From: Chitinophaga pinensis
GTDB lineage: Bacteria > Bacteroidota > Bacteroidia > Chitinophagales > Chitinophagaceae
Length of the DNA: 5,704 bases
Direction of reading: 5' to 3'
NCBI GenBank assembly: GCA_943331145.2
Contig: CALQKL020000152.1
Location: 1-5,704, forward strand
A model generated the notes under the pieces. The model was not told the origin of the DNA. It saw only the letters and a list, made by a program, of their open reading frames with translations, and made no database searches. A program made the position numbers and the translations under genes. Of this stretch, positions 1 through 5,704 are shown piece after piece; within the stretch, counting starts at the first letter, position 1, and every line of letters starts with the position of its first letter.

Positions 1-179
1 CACCAAATGGCGAATACAATGAAGAAAAAGATGTGCTTTTCTATAACGACAAGCCAGATACATTTTTTGATTTAACAGATGGTCAATTTGCTATATTTTT
101 TCCAGAAGATGTGCATGCACCAATGATAGGGAATGCAGATTCTATGATTAAGAAATTGGTGATAAAGGTGAAAATCTAG
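1..179 (+). CDS. YhcH/YjgK/YiaL (DUF386) family protein, C-terminal part
   Basis: Only the last 58 codons are in the window (frame begins at base 3, stop TAG at 177-179); the family is usually about 150 residues, so roughly the first 60 percent lies upstream. The visible end carries the family's typical motif FFPEDVHAPMIG (visible residues 32-43) and the common ending KKLVIKVKI. The histidine of DVHAP (visible residue 38) is a probable metal ligand in this cupin-like double-stranded beta-helix family. Known members include E. coli YhcH (NanQ, linked to sialic acid anomerisation) and EbgC, the small subunit of evolved beta-galactosidase; the general role is thought to be sugar or sugar-acid anomer handling in the cytoplasm. 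Here the gene precedes KDPG aldolase and an ExuT-like transporter on the same strand, so a helper role in uronate catabolism is inferred. Family assignment is firm; substrate is unknown. Confidence 0.88.
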   Translation, partial: PNGEYNEEKDVLFYNDKPDTFFDLTDGQFAIFFPEDVHAPMIGNADSMIKKLVIKVKI

Positions 180-180
180 G

Positions 181-219
181 TTTAAGACGTTTAAGAGGTT
201 TAAGACGTTCAAGAGGTTG
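181..219. repeat. Four tandem 9-bp units just after the YhcH-family stop
   Basis: Directly after the stop codon come TTTAAGACG (181-189), TTTAAGAGG (190-198), TTTAAGACG (199-207) and TTCAAGAGG (208-216), followed by TTGG. Units 1 and 3 are identical and units 2 and 4 differ by one base, so the array also reads as two copies of an 18-bp unit. It is outside any convincing gene. Comparable low-complexity arrays next to a second TTTGCG-type block are, to my recollection, dispersed in Bacteroidota intergenic regions; that this is a multi-copy element is inference. Confidence 0.75.
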
Positions 220-230
220 GAACTATTCTC

Positions 231-267
231 CCTTTGCGTTCTTTGCACCTTAGCGTTCTTTGCGCGA
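231..267. repeat. TTTGCG-type dispersed extragenic repeat
   Basis: The block consists of imperfect 8-9 bp units: TTTGCGTTC (233-241), TTTGCACC (242-249), TTAGCGTTC (250-258) and TTTGCGCG (259-266). The reverse strand would translate to RAKNAKVQRTQREN, close to the (K/N)DAKxQRxQR peptides that recur as spurious short proteins in many bacterial genomes. This marks it as a non-coding, probably multi-copy repeat rather than part of a gene. Neither the minus-strand frame through it nor the + strand in-frame extension of the aldolase across it (from ATG 217) should be annotated as protein. Confidence 0.7.
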
Positions 268-306
268 AACAAAACAACAAACAACAAACCACAAACATTT
301 TTCTAT

Positions 307-966
307 ATGAAACAAAAAGCTACGGAAGCAATAATCAATCAAGGCATATTGCCATTATATTTCAATGCAGATGAGACAGTAAGCGTTGGAATTTTACGTG
401 CCATTTATAAAGCTGGCGTGAAAGCTGTTGAATACACCAATCGTGGTGAAGCAGCATTGAATAATTTCAAAAAAATGGTTGAAGTTAGAAATGCAGAAAT
501 GCCAGAAATGTTACTAGGCGTAGGAACGATTAAGAATCTACAACAAGCAGAGGATTACATTGCTGCTGGCGCAGATTTTTTGGTAAGTCCAGGTTTTGTT
601 AAAGAAGTTGCCGAAAAAGCGAACACTATCGGTATGCTGTATGCGCCGGGCTGTATGACACCAACAGAAATTATCGCTGCCGAAAATTGTGGTGTTACGT
701 TTATTAAATTATTCCCAGGAAATATGTTAGGGCCTGAATTTTTAAGCTCAATAAAAGAAATATTCCCTAAATTGTTGTTCATGCCTACAGGCGGTGTAGA
801 TACGACAAAAGAAAGTATTGAAAGTTGGTTCAAAGCAGGTGTTTGTGCAGTAGGTATGGGAAGTAAACTCATCAGTAAAAAATTGATGGAAGAAAAAAAT
901 TACACAGCAATAGAATCATCAACAAAGCAAGTTTTAGCACTTTTACAAACGATAAAAACCAAATAA
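307..966 (+). CDS. eda: KDPG (2-keto-3-deoxy-6-phosphogluconate) aldolase
   Basis: This is a class I aldolase of 219 residues, the normal length for the KDPG/KHG aldolase family. It cleaves 2-keto-3-deoxy-6-phosphogluconate to pyruvate and glyceraldehyde 3-phosphate in the cytoplasm, the last step of the Entner-Doudoroff and hexuronate routes. Visible family features are the substrate-site VEYTNRG (41-47, Glu42 and Arg46), GVGTI (71-75, Thr74), SPG (94-96), PGCMTPTE (114-121), the Schiff-base lysine Lys134 in FIKLFPG (132-138), PTGGV (160-164) and the phosphate-binding GMGS (183-186). The ATG at 307 is chosen because homology begins there; an in-frame ATG at 217 would add 30 residues encoded by an extragenic repeat. 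No Shine-Dalgarno is seen, as usual in Bacteroidota. The transporter gene starts one base after the stop, so the two are almost certainly cotranscribed. 4-hydroxy-2-oxoglutarate aldolase activity is also possible; sequence alone does not separate the two. Confidence 0.95.
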   Translation: MKQKATEAIINQGILPLYFNADETVSVGILRAIYKAGVKAVEYTNRGEAALNNFKKMVEVRNAEMPEMLLGVGTIKNLQQAEDYIAAGADFLVSPGFVKEVAEKANTIGMLYAPGCMTPTEIIAAENCGVTFIKLFPGNMLGPEFLSSIKEIFPKLLFMPTGGVDTTKESIESWFKAGVCAVGMGSKLISKKLMEEKNYTAIESSTKQVLALLQTIKTK

Positions 967-967
967 A

Positions 968-2332
968 ATGGATACTTCAAAAATTGGAAAATATAGATGG
1001 ACGATTTGTTCGCTTTTATTTTTTGCAACAACTGTAAATTATCTCGATAGACAAGTGTTGAGTTTATTAAAGCCAACTTTGGAAGAAGAATTTGGTTGGA
1101 CAAACAGTGATTATGCAAACATTGCATCCGTTTTCCAATTTAGTTACGCCATTTCAATGTTGTTTGCCGGCAGAATAATAGACAAGCTTGGTACAAAATG
1201 GGGTTTTGCTTGGGCAATCATAATTTGGTCTGTAGGAGCCGCAATTCACGGTTTTGCTATTCCAATTGGTACAGGATTTCTGGCTATTTTAGGTTGGTTT
1301 GGAGTTGCTGCAGTACCTATTTCTATTTTAGGATTCATGGTTTCAAGGGCAATTCTTGGATTTGGTGAATCAGGTAATTTCCCCGCAGCGATTAAAGCAA
1401 CTGCTGAATATTTTCCAAAAAAAGAAAGGGCATTTGCAACAGGAATATTTAATTCAGGAGCTAATGTGGGTGCAATTCTTGCGCCACTTACTGTTCCATG
1501 GATAGCTTCCAATTGGGGATGGGAAGCCGCATTTTTTATCATCGGGGGCATCGGTTTTATCTGGTTGATTTTTTGGTTTGCTTTTTATGAAAAACCAGAA
1601 CATCAAAAACGTCTTTCTGCAACTGAATTGGAATTTATTTTAAGTGATGTTGAAGAATCAACAACAGAGGCAACAAAAGAAAATGAAAAAGGATTGAGTT
1701 GGACGAAATTGTTGGGATACAAACAAACTTGGGCTTTTGCCGTTGGTAAATTTTTAACGGATGGTGTTTGGTGGTTCTTTTTGTTTTGGTTGCCTGCCTA
1801 TTTAAAAGATCAATATCAGATGACTGGTACATCAATCATTTTGCCTTTAACTGTATTGTACAGCATGACAATGATTGGAAGTATTGGTGGTGGATGGTTT
1901 CCTGTTTATTTTATAAAAAAAGGATATAGCCCTTATGATGGCAGAATGAAAGCCATGCTAATGATTGCATGTATTCCTTTGGTGGTTTTGTTGGCACAAA
2001 CTTTAGGAGAAATCAGTTTCTGGATGCCTGTGTTGTTAATTGGAGTTGGGGCATCAGCACATCAAGCTTGGAGCGCAAATTTATTTACAACTGTATCTGA
2101 TATGTTTCCTAAAAAATCAATTGCATCTGTAGTAGGAATAGGAGGGATGGCAGGAGGCTTAGGCGGTGTGATTGTAACCAAAACAGGCGGTGCACTTTTT
2201 GATAAATACAAAGCACTAGGCCATATTGAAACAGGATATACCATCATGTTTGCTTTTTGTGCCATTGCATATTTATTGGCATGGGTAATTATGAAAACTT
2301 TGGTGCCAAAATACAAAGCAGTTGTTGCATAA
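968..2332 (+). CDS. exuT: MFS hexuronate-type transporter (ExuT-like anion:cation symporter family)
   Basis: A 454-residue inner-membrane protein with about 12 hydrophobic segments, of the major facilitator superfamily. The anion:cation symporter family is shown by NYLDRQ at 24-29 in helix 1, the helix 2-3 loop motif GRIIDKLGTKWG (68-79), and the strongly conserved stretch from RAILGFGESGNFPAA (127-141) through FPKKERAFATGIFNSGAN (149-166) to GAILAP (168-173). A charged cytoplasmic loop spans about residues 208-248, and HQAWSANLFTTVSDMFPK (365-382) is typical of the C-terminal half. Known members import glucuronate, galacturonate or sugar acids such as glucarate with protons. A direct neighbour encoding KDPG aldolase (1-bp gap, likely translational coupling) supports a uronate or related sugar-acid substrate, but the exact one is inferred. 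An extra, mostly hydrophobic stretch at about 97-120 lengthens the helix 3-4 region relative to E. coli ExuT. A strong terminator follows the stop. Confidence 0.9.
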   Translation: MDTSKIGKYRWTICSLLFFATTVNYLDRQVLSLLKPTLEEEFGWTNSDYANIASVFQFSYAISMLFAGRIIDKLGTKWGFAWAIIIWSVGAAIHGFAIPIGTGFLAILGWFGVAAVPISILGFMVSRAILGFGESGNFPAAIKATAEYFPKKERAFATGIFNSGANVGAILAPLTVPWIASNWGWEAAFFIIGGIGFIWLIFWFAFYEKPEHQKRLSATELEFILSDVEESTTEATKENEKGLSWTKLLGYKQTWAFAVGKFLTDGVWWFFLFWLPAYLKDQYQMTGTSIILPLTVLYSMTMIGSIGGGWFPVYFIKKGYSPYDGRMKAMLMIACIPLVVLLAQTLGEISFWMPVLLIGVGASAHQAWSANLFTTVSDMFPKKSIASVVGIGGMAGGLGGVIVTKTGGALFDKYKALGHIETGYTIMFAFCAIAYLLAWVIMKTLVPKYKAVVA

Positions 2333-2339
2333 AATCTTC

Positions 2340-2384
2340 AAATAAAAGGATATTCTTTAAACAAAAAGGGTGTCCTTTTATTTT
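2340..2384 (+). terminator. Rho-independent terminator of the sugar-acid operon
   Basis: Eight bases after the transporter stop, bases 2340-2358 can pair with 2365-2383 over 19 positions (16 Watson-Crick, three G-U) around a six-base loop AAACAA. The core is a perfect ATAAAAGGA (2342-2350) against TCCTTTTAT (2373-2381). The 3' arm is T-rich (TTTTATTTTATAT), so the T-tract overlaps the stem. The stem has few G-C pairs, which is normal in such AT-rich DNA. It separates the operon from the next, unrelated gene. Confidence 0.85.
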
Positions 2385-2514
2385 ATATCAAATTCACAAA
2401 AAATATTTCCTCCAAAATTTAGAATTGTAATAAGTTAAATCTAACTTTAAATACCGATCAAAAGCCTTTCCGGCAACGATGCCAATCTTTTATTTTAAAG
2501 ATAATTTAACATTT

Positions 2515-2570
2515 TATATGATTTATTAGATGTTGTATATGATAATGTATTAAAAATTAGAAATCATATC
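2515..2570. repeat. TATATGAT direct repeat with inverted third copy
   Basis: TATATGAT occurs at 2515-2522 and again at 2536-2543, exactly 21 bp apart (about two helical turns), with the three preceding bases nearly shared (TTT and TTG). A seven-base inverted copy, ATCATAT, lies at 2563-2569. Phased half-sites of this sort can be operator sites, but the region is so AT-rich that chance is a real alternative. Confidence 0.35.
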
Positions 2571-2631
2571 CAATCTCCGTTAAAATATAATTGAAAACTA
2601 AGCAATAGCTTACGAGTTATTCTCAATATTT

Positions 2632-2659
2632 ACAATTTTATAAAAAACATTAAAATTGT
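2632..2659. repeat. 9-bp perfect inverted repeat upstream of the surface-protein gene
   Basis: ACAATTTTA (2632-2640) and TAAAATTGT (2651-2659) are perfect reverse complements separated by 10 bases, about 80 bases before the ATG at 2741. It could be an operator or a weak leader hairpin. It is not followed by a T-run, so it is unlikely to be a terminator. Confidence 0.45.
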
Positions 2660-2740
2660 TTAATTAGGAACTATTCGCAACCCTTACCGAAAGCAAAAAA
2701 TCGTATAAAAAACTAAACCCTAAATAAAAGTATCGACCAC

Positions 2741-5704
2741 ATGAAAAAATTTTTACTCATCGTTACTTTAATTTTATTGCATTTTTTTAATTCGGAAGTG
2801 CAAACTACTGCTATTGACGGAGATTTCAGAACTGTTTCTAGTGGCAATTGGAACTCAACCGCTACATGGCAGGTGAGAACTGCAGGGAGTTGGGGAACAA
2901 CAAGTCTATTGCCAACTGCCTCAACAAACGTATTTATTCAAAGTGCCCACAGTGTTACATTAGATGCAACTGGAGCTGTTGATGGGTTGTGTAAAAATCT
3001 GAATTTAAACAATGCAGGATTTTTACAAATAACAAATGCTGCCTACAGTGTAAAAGTATCTGGTAAAATAAGATCATGGACTGGTGCAGTGGTAACGAGT
3101 GCTTCTGATTTTGCGGATGCAAGTTCAACTACTTTAGCTGCAACAATGATTACAACTAGTACCACAACTGGAATATTGAAATTTGTAGGAGCTTCTAGAC
3201 CAATAACTGTTGCTGCAGAATGGGCAAATAGCAATGTGCCATGTAATGTTGAATTTGCACTCGATAATGGAGCTGTAGGTACATTAGGCACCAATATAAA
3301 ATTTGGAACAATTTTGTTTTCAAGTGGTACGCTCAACGCACAGACGAACCAAATAAATGTAGGATCATCAATTACTGCTTTGACAATTAAAAATGGAGCG
3401 AAAGTGATCAGTGCTAGATCACTCGGAGATGTGTTTGCAAATAGCTCTACAGCTAGATGCGGAACTGTAACTATTGATGCAGGTGGAATATTAGAATTAA
3501 CAGGCGCAACCCCATATTTAGATTGTACCTCATTTGTATGCAATGGAACTGTAGCATATACTGGAAATGTAAATCAAAATTTTTTACAGCCATTTCTTGC
3601 TGCTCCAAATACAGGTGTTGCAATAACTCAATATGGTAGTATTATTTTAAGTGGAAGTGGAACAAATATTACAAAAACTGCAGTGGCATCCATTAGCATC
3701 AGCGGTAGTTTACAAGTAGATGCTGGTGTTACTTTTGATATGAATGTTGCAGGTTATGATATTACAGGGGCGCTCACTTCTGTAAACAATAACGGCACCA
3801 TAAAAACATACAGCTCAAGTACAGCCCCAATTCCATCTGGTAAAGATTGGCAAGGATTGGGAGCTACAGGTACTGTAAATTATGCGCTTCCTTCAGCCTC
3901 AGTAACTGGTCAAACAGTTGTGATAGGTACTTATAAAAACCTTTCAATTTCTAATACTAATGCATTTGCAGGTAGAACAACATTTCAAGCCGGCGTAATA
4001 AATATCTCAGGCAATTTTACGGTTGCAGCGCCATCAACTACCACAACAAATGTGGTTACCGGTAATACGATAAACTTTACCAATCCGAATGGTGGTCAAA
4101 CGATTGCAGCTACCAATTACAACAATTTAAATATCACAACCAACGCTAGTGTAAATCAAAGTTTAGCAAATGGTACTTTTTATATACTAGGTACGTTTAA
4201 TCCTGGTAGTTATCCTTTTGTGTTTTATCAAACTCTAGGTGCAAATCCCAATGGGTTTAATTTTTATAACCCCACTGGCGGTCAAAATATTCCAAAATTT
4301 AATTACGTTAATTTAACCGTAAGTAATTCAAGTGGCAATACTACCGTTGTCGCAGATACCATTGGCGTTTCGGGTGTATTTACCAAAGGTGTTGGTACTT
4401 ATTCTCCAACGCCTGTTGGAAATACTTTTAATTTTAATTCTTCAACTGGAGGACAAACCATCCCTGTATTTGATTATTATAATTTAATTATCTCAGATGC
4501 TACCGCAGTTTCTTCAAACAATACGATTGCATCAGATATCAACGTGACAAATAGTGTTCGTCTTGCAGGTAAATTCGGTTTACAACCAACTGCCTTCAAA
4601 ATAATTTATGGAGCTAATGCAACATTGTTTTGCAGTGCCGGGAGTGCAACTTTAACTACTTTCAAAACAAGTCCATTTTGGCCAGAAACCTCTGGCCCAA
4701 CAAACGTTACAGTAAACAGTGGAACCTTGCAATTTGAAGCGCCTACTGCTGCAAATAATTTTGTTGTTTCAAATGTTCAACTTACAAATAATATTGCTAC
4801 AATCACAACTTCTGGTACACATAATTTTGTTGCTGGAAATTCAGTTACATTAGGTGGGTTAAATACATCTGAATTTGGATTTGTATTTGGTGGTACGTTT
4901 ACTGTTGCTGCAAATCCTCCTGTAACTGCAAACACATTTTCATTCGCATTAACTTATGCTGATGTGCCAAGTACAGTTGTAATTGGTGGAGTAGCGCTTG
5001 CAAACATTACACGAACTATATCTGGCATTTTAAGATTAGATGGAGGAAGGTTAAAGGTAAATGCAGGTAATTTTTTAAGAATGGGGGGAGGGTCTACCAT
5101 TATTAGAAATACGGATGTGAGTAAACTCAATTTAACAAATGGCTTTTTAGCATTGGGTAGTACATCAACGGATAGGGTAAACATCACCATAGGCGCTACT
5201 ATGTTTGATGATAATGAGTTTGCCAGTTTCACTACACCTGGAGGATATGGAACATTGACATTAAATCCTGGCATTCGTTATAACCTGAGTGGTTCAAGAG
5301 CAATTGTTGATTTAAACGCATTAGGGGCTTCGCAATTAAGCTTAAAAGACACCAGTAATTTTTATATTTATGGCGATATATTGGCAACCAGTTCTGGAAC
5401 AATATCTGGTAAGCCAAATGCAACTTTGCATTTTTTGGGATCAAATCCCAATGCATTGTCTACATCATTAAAATTTACAACCGACTCCATAAGTTTAGGT
5501 ACATTAAAAATCTCCCGTTCTGGTTTAAATGCTCAAATTCAATTGGGTACATCTTTAAATATCACCAATAATTTATTGTTGTCTGCAGGTACTTTTAACA
5601 TCGGCTCTTTAGATATATCGGTAGGTGGTGATATTGTCGGCTCTGGAGTAGCTATTGGAGCTGGTAAAATAAAAATGACTGGTGCCAACAAAAATATTAC
5701 AGGA
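2741..5704 (+). CDS. Giant secreted repeat-containing surface/adhesin-like protein, 3' truncated by window
   Basis: An open frame of 988 codons without any stop runs to the window edge, so the protein is longer. The ATG at 2741 is supported by an in-frame TAA at 2714-2716 and by the signal peptide it opens: MKK, a hydrophobic core at about 4-16, and a likely cleavage between 18 and 24. Residues 28-75 (GDFRTVSSGNW, then TW, W and SVTLD) match a start module frequent in Bacteroidota secreted proteins. About 76-370 is Thr/Ser/Asn/Gly-rich with beta-strand periodicity. Residues 377-612 hold four repeats, 675-740 a separate module, and 893-988 another repeat-like unit ending in KMTGANKNITG, which suggests the array continues. 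There are six cysteines (84, 168, 240, 262, 267, 631) and no catalytic motif I recognise. The likely location is outside the cell or on its surface, possibly by type IX secretion, whose C-terminal sorting domain would lie beyond the window. An adhesin role is inferred from architecture only. Confidence 0.88.
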   Translation, partial: MKKFLLIVTLILLHFFNSEVQTTAIDGDFRTVSSGNWNSTATWQVRTAGSWGTTSLLPTASTNVFIQSAHSVTLDATGAVDGLCKNLNLNNAGFLQITNAAYSVKVSGKIRSWTGAVVTSASDFADASSTTLAATMITTSTTTGILKFVGASRPITVAAEWANSNVPCNVEFALDNGAVGTLGTNIKFGTILFSSGTLNAQTNQINVGSSITALTIKNGAKVISARSLGDVFANSSTARCGTVTIDAGGILELTGATPYLDCTSFVCNGTVAYTGNVNQNFLQPFLAAPNTGVAITQYGSIILSGSGTNITKTAVASISISGSLQVDAGVTFDMNVAGYDITGALTSVNNNGTIKTYSSSTAPIPSGKDWQGLGATGTVNYALPSASVTGQTVVIGTYKNLSISNTNAFAGRTTFQAGVINISGNFTVAAPSTTTTNVVTGNTINFTNPNGGQTIAATNYNNLNITTNASVNQSLANGTFYILGTFNPGSYPFVFYQTLGANPNGFNFYNPTGGQNIPKFNYVNLTVSNSSGNTTVVADTIGVSGVFTKGVGTYSPTPVGNTFNFNSSTGGQTIPVFDYYNLIISDATAVSSNNTIASDINVTNSVRLAGKFGLQPTAFKIIYGANATLFCSAGSATLTTFKTSPFWPETSGPTNVTVNSGTLQFEAPTAANNFVVSNVQLTNNIATITTSGTHNFVAGNSVTLGGLNTSEFGFVFGGTFTVAANPPVTANTFSFALTYADVPSTVVIGGVALANITRTISGILRLDGGRLKVNAGNFLRMGGGSTIIRNTDVSKLNLTNGFLALGSTSTDRVNITIGATMFDDNEFASFTTPGGYGTLTLNPGIRYNLSGSRAIVDLNALGASQLSLKDTSNFYIYGDILATSSGTISGKPNATLHFLGSNPNALSTSLKFTTDSISLGTLKISRSGLNAQIQLGTSLNITNNLLLSAGTFNIGSLDISVGGDIVGSGVAIGAGKIKMTGANKNITG
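3869..4576 (+). repeat. Four protein repeats of about 57-62 residues within the surface protein
   Basis: Encoded residues 377-612 contain a recurring pattern: a strand such as GTVNY, NTINF, GFNF or NTFNF, then GQT(I/V) or GQNI, then (Y)xNLx(I/V), then about 30 variable residues. The Gly-Gln pairs are at 390-391, 452-453, 514-515 and 571-572, giving spacings of 62, 62 and 57 residues. Core examples are GTYKNLSIS, TNYNNLNIT, FNYVNLTVS and FDYYNLIIS. The DNA of the copies has diverged strongly, so this is an old array conserved at protein level, compatible with stacked beta-sandwich or beta-helix units. Confidence 0.8.
4760..4963 (+). other. Embedded virion/adhesin-type module in the surface protein
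   Basis: Residues about 674-741 read as VSNVQLTNNIATITTSGTHN, then FVAGNSVTLGGL, a Phe-rich turn, GGTFTV, and TANTFSFAL. This follows the pattern V..V..(x)NVATVTT..H.(x)xGxxVTIxG...FxGTFTV....TFxxx that I know from phage tail or virion proteins and large surface proteins. It differs in motif from the GQT repeats before it. The assignment is by pattern recall, not by search. Confidence 0.55.

Larger units (their letters stand above)
2385..2740 (+). promoter_or_regulatory. Long gene-free leader region of the surface-protein gene
   Basis: These 356 bases contain no convincing reading frame. They must hold the promoter and 5' leader of the gene at 2741, since a terminator lies just upstream. I found no TAnnTTTG (-7 element of Bacteroidota) on the + strand; the nearest is TAAAATTG at 2651-2658, one mismatch, and without a clear TTG at -33. 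Short dyads are AAGTTA/TAACTT (2432-2447), GGCA-ACGA-TGCC (2472-2483), ATCTTT/AAAGAT (2485-2502), AATAGCT-TACG-AGTTATT (2604-2621, one G-U) and ACAATTTTA/TAAAATTGT (2632-2659). In such AT-rich DNA several of these could be chance. No Shine-Dalgarno precedes the ATG. Confidence 0.5.

Noticed and set aside
181..267. CRISPR-like array
   Set aside because: The units are 8-9 bp, directly adjoining and without unique spacers, so this is a low-complexity repeat, not a CRISPR.
72..287. Minus-strand 71-codon frame across the spacer
   Set aside because: It is composed of the reverse complement of the extragenic repeats and the end of the YhcH-family gene; its peptide is the usual spurious repeat-derived type.
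217..306. Upstream in-frame ATG giving a 249-residue aldolase
   Set aside because: The added 30 residues come from the TTTGCG repeat block and have no family counterpart; homology starts at the ATG at 307.
2401..2426. Minus-strand promoter-like TA..TTTTG near 2412-2421
   Set aside because: The spacing is one base off the TAnnTTTG consensus, no -33 TTG pairs with it, and it would point back into the transporter, where no minus-strand gene exists.
3043..3543. Minus-strand 166-codon frame inside the surface-protein gene
   Set aside because: It is an antisense shadow of an intact, signal-peptide-bearing + strand frame; its composition simply mirrors Thr/Ala/Asn codons, with no recognisable domain.
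4954..5456. Two overlapping minus-strand frames (106 and 74 codons)
   Set aside because: Both are antisense to the continuous + strand repeat protein and show no family motif.
2741..5704. Polysaccharide lyase or glycosidase linked to the uronate operon
   Set aside because: The neighbouring pathway makes this tempting, but no catalytic motif is visible, the repeats are of adhesin type, and a strong terminator separates the units. The unseen C-terminus leaves a small possibility.

Overview
The window looks like chromosomal DNA of a Bacteroidota bacterium, probably from the Chitinophagaceae/Sphingobacteriales side. It is AT-rich, its genes lack Shine-Dalgarno sequences, and it carries low-complexity extragenic repeats of a kind common in that phylum. 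The long secreted protein on the right has the repeat architecture typical of Bacteroidota surface proteins. The phylum is inferred from style and protein families, because no rRNA or marker gene is present.

Left part (1-2384): the end of a sugar-acid catabolic operon, all on the + strand. It holds the last 58 codons of a YhcH/YjgK/YiaL (DUF386) family gene, a spacer with two repeat blocks (180-267), a complete 2-keto-3-deoxy-6-phosphogluconate (KDPG) aldolase (307-966), and a complete major facilitator of the ExuT-like anion:cation symporter family (968-2332) that starts one base after the aldolase stop. Together they fit uptake and breakdown of hexuronates (glucuronate, galacturonate or related products): the transporter imports the acid, enzymes outside the window turn it into KDPG, and the aldolase splits that into pyruvate and glyceraldehyde 3-phosphate. 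The YhcH-type protein may act on sugar anomers. A strong hairpin at 2340-2383 closes the operon.

Middle (2385-2740): about 356 bases with no gene. They are very AT-rich, with several short dyads and a repeated TATATGAT element, and lead into the next gene. I found no clear Bacteroidota-type promoter in it.

Right part (2741-5704): one uninterrupted reading frame of 988 codons that runs off the window. It has an N-terminal signal peptide, an Asn/Thr/Ser/Gly-rich beta-strand-like body, at least four copies of a roughly 60-residue repeat, and an inserted module resembling one found in phage virion proteins and adhesins. It is probably a giant cell-surface or secreted adhesin-like protein, perhaps sent out by the type IX system, but the C-terminus that would show this is missing. 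It is probably functionally separate from the sugar-acid operon. I see no defence system, CRISPR array, transposase or RNA gene.
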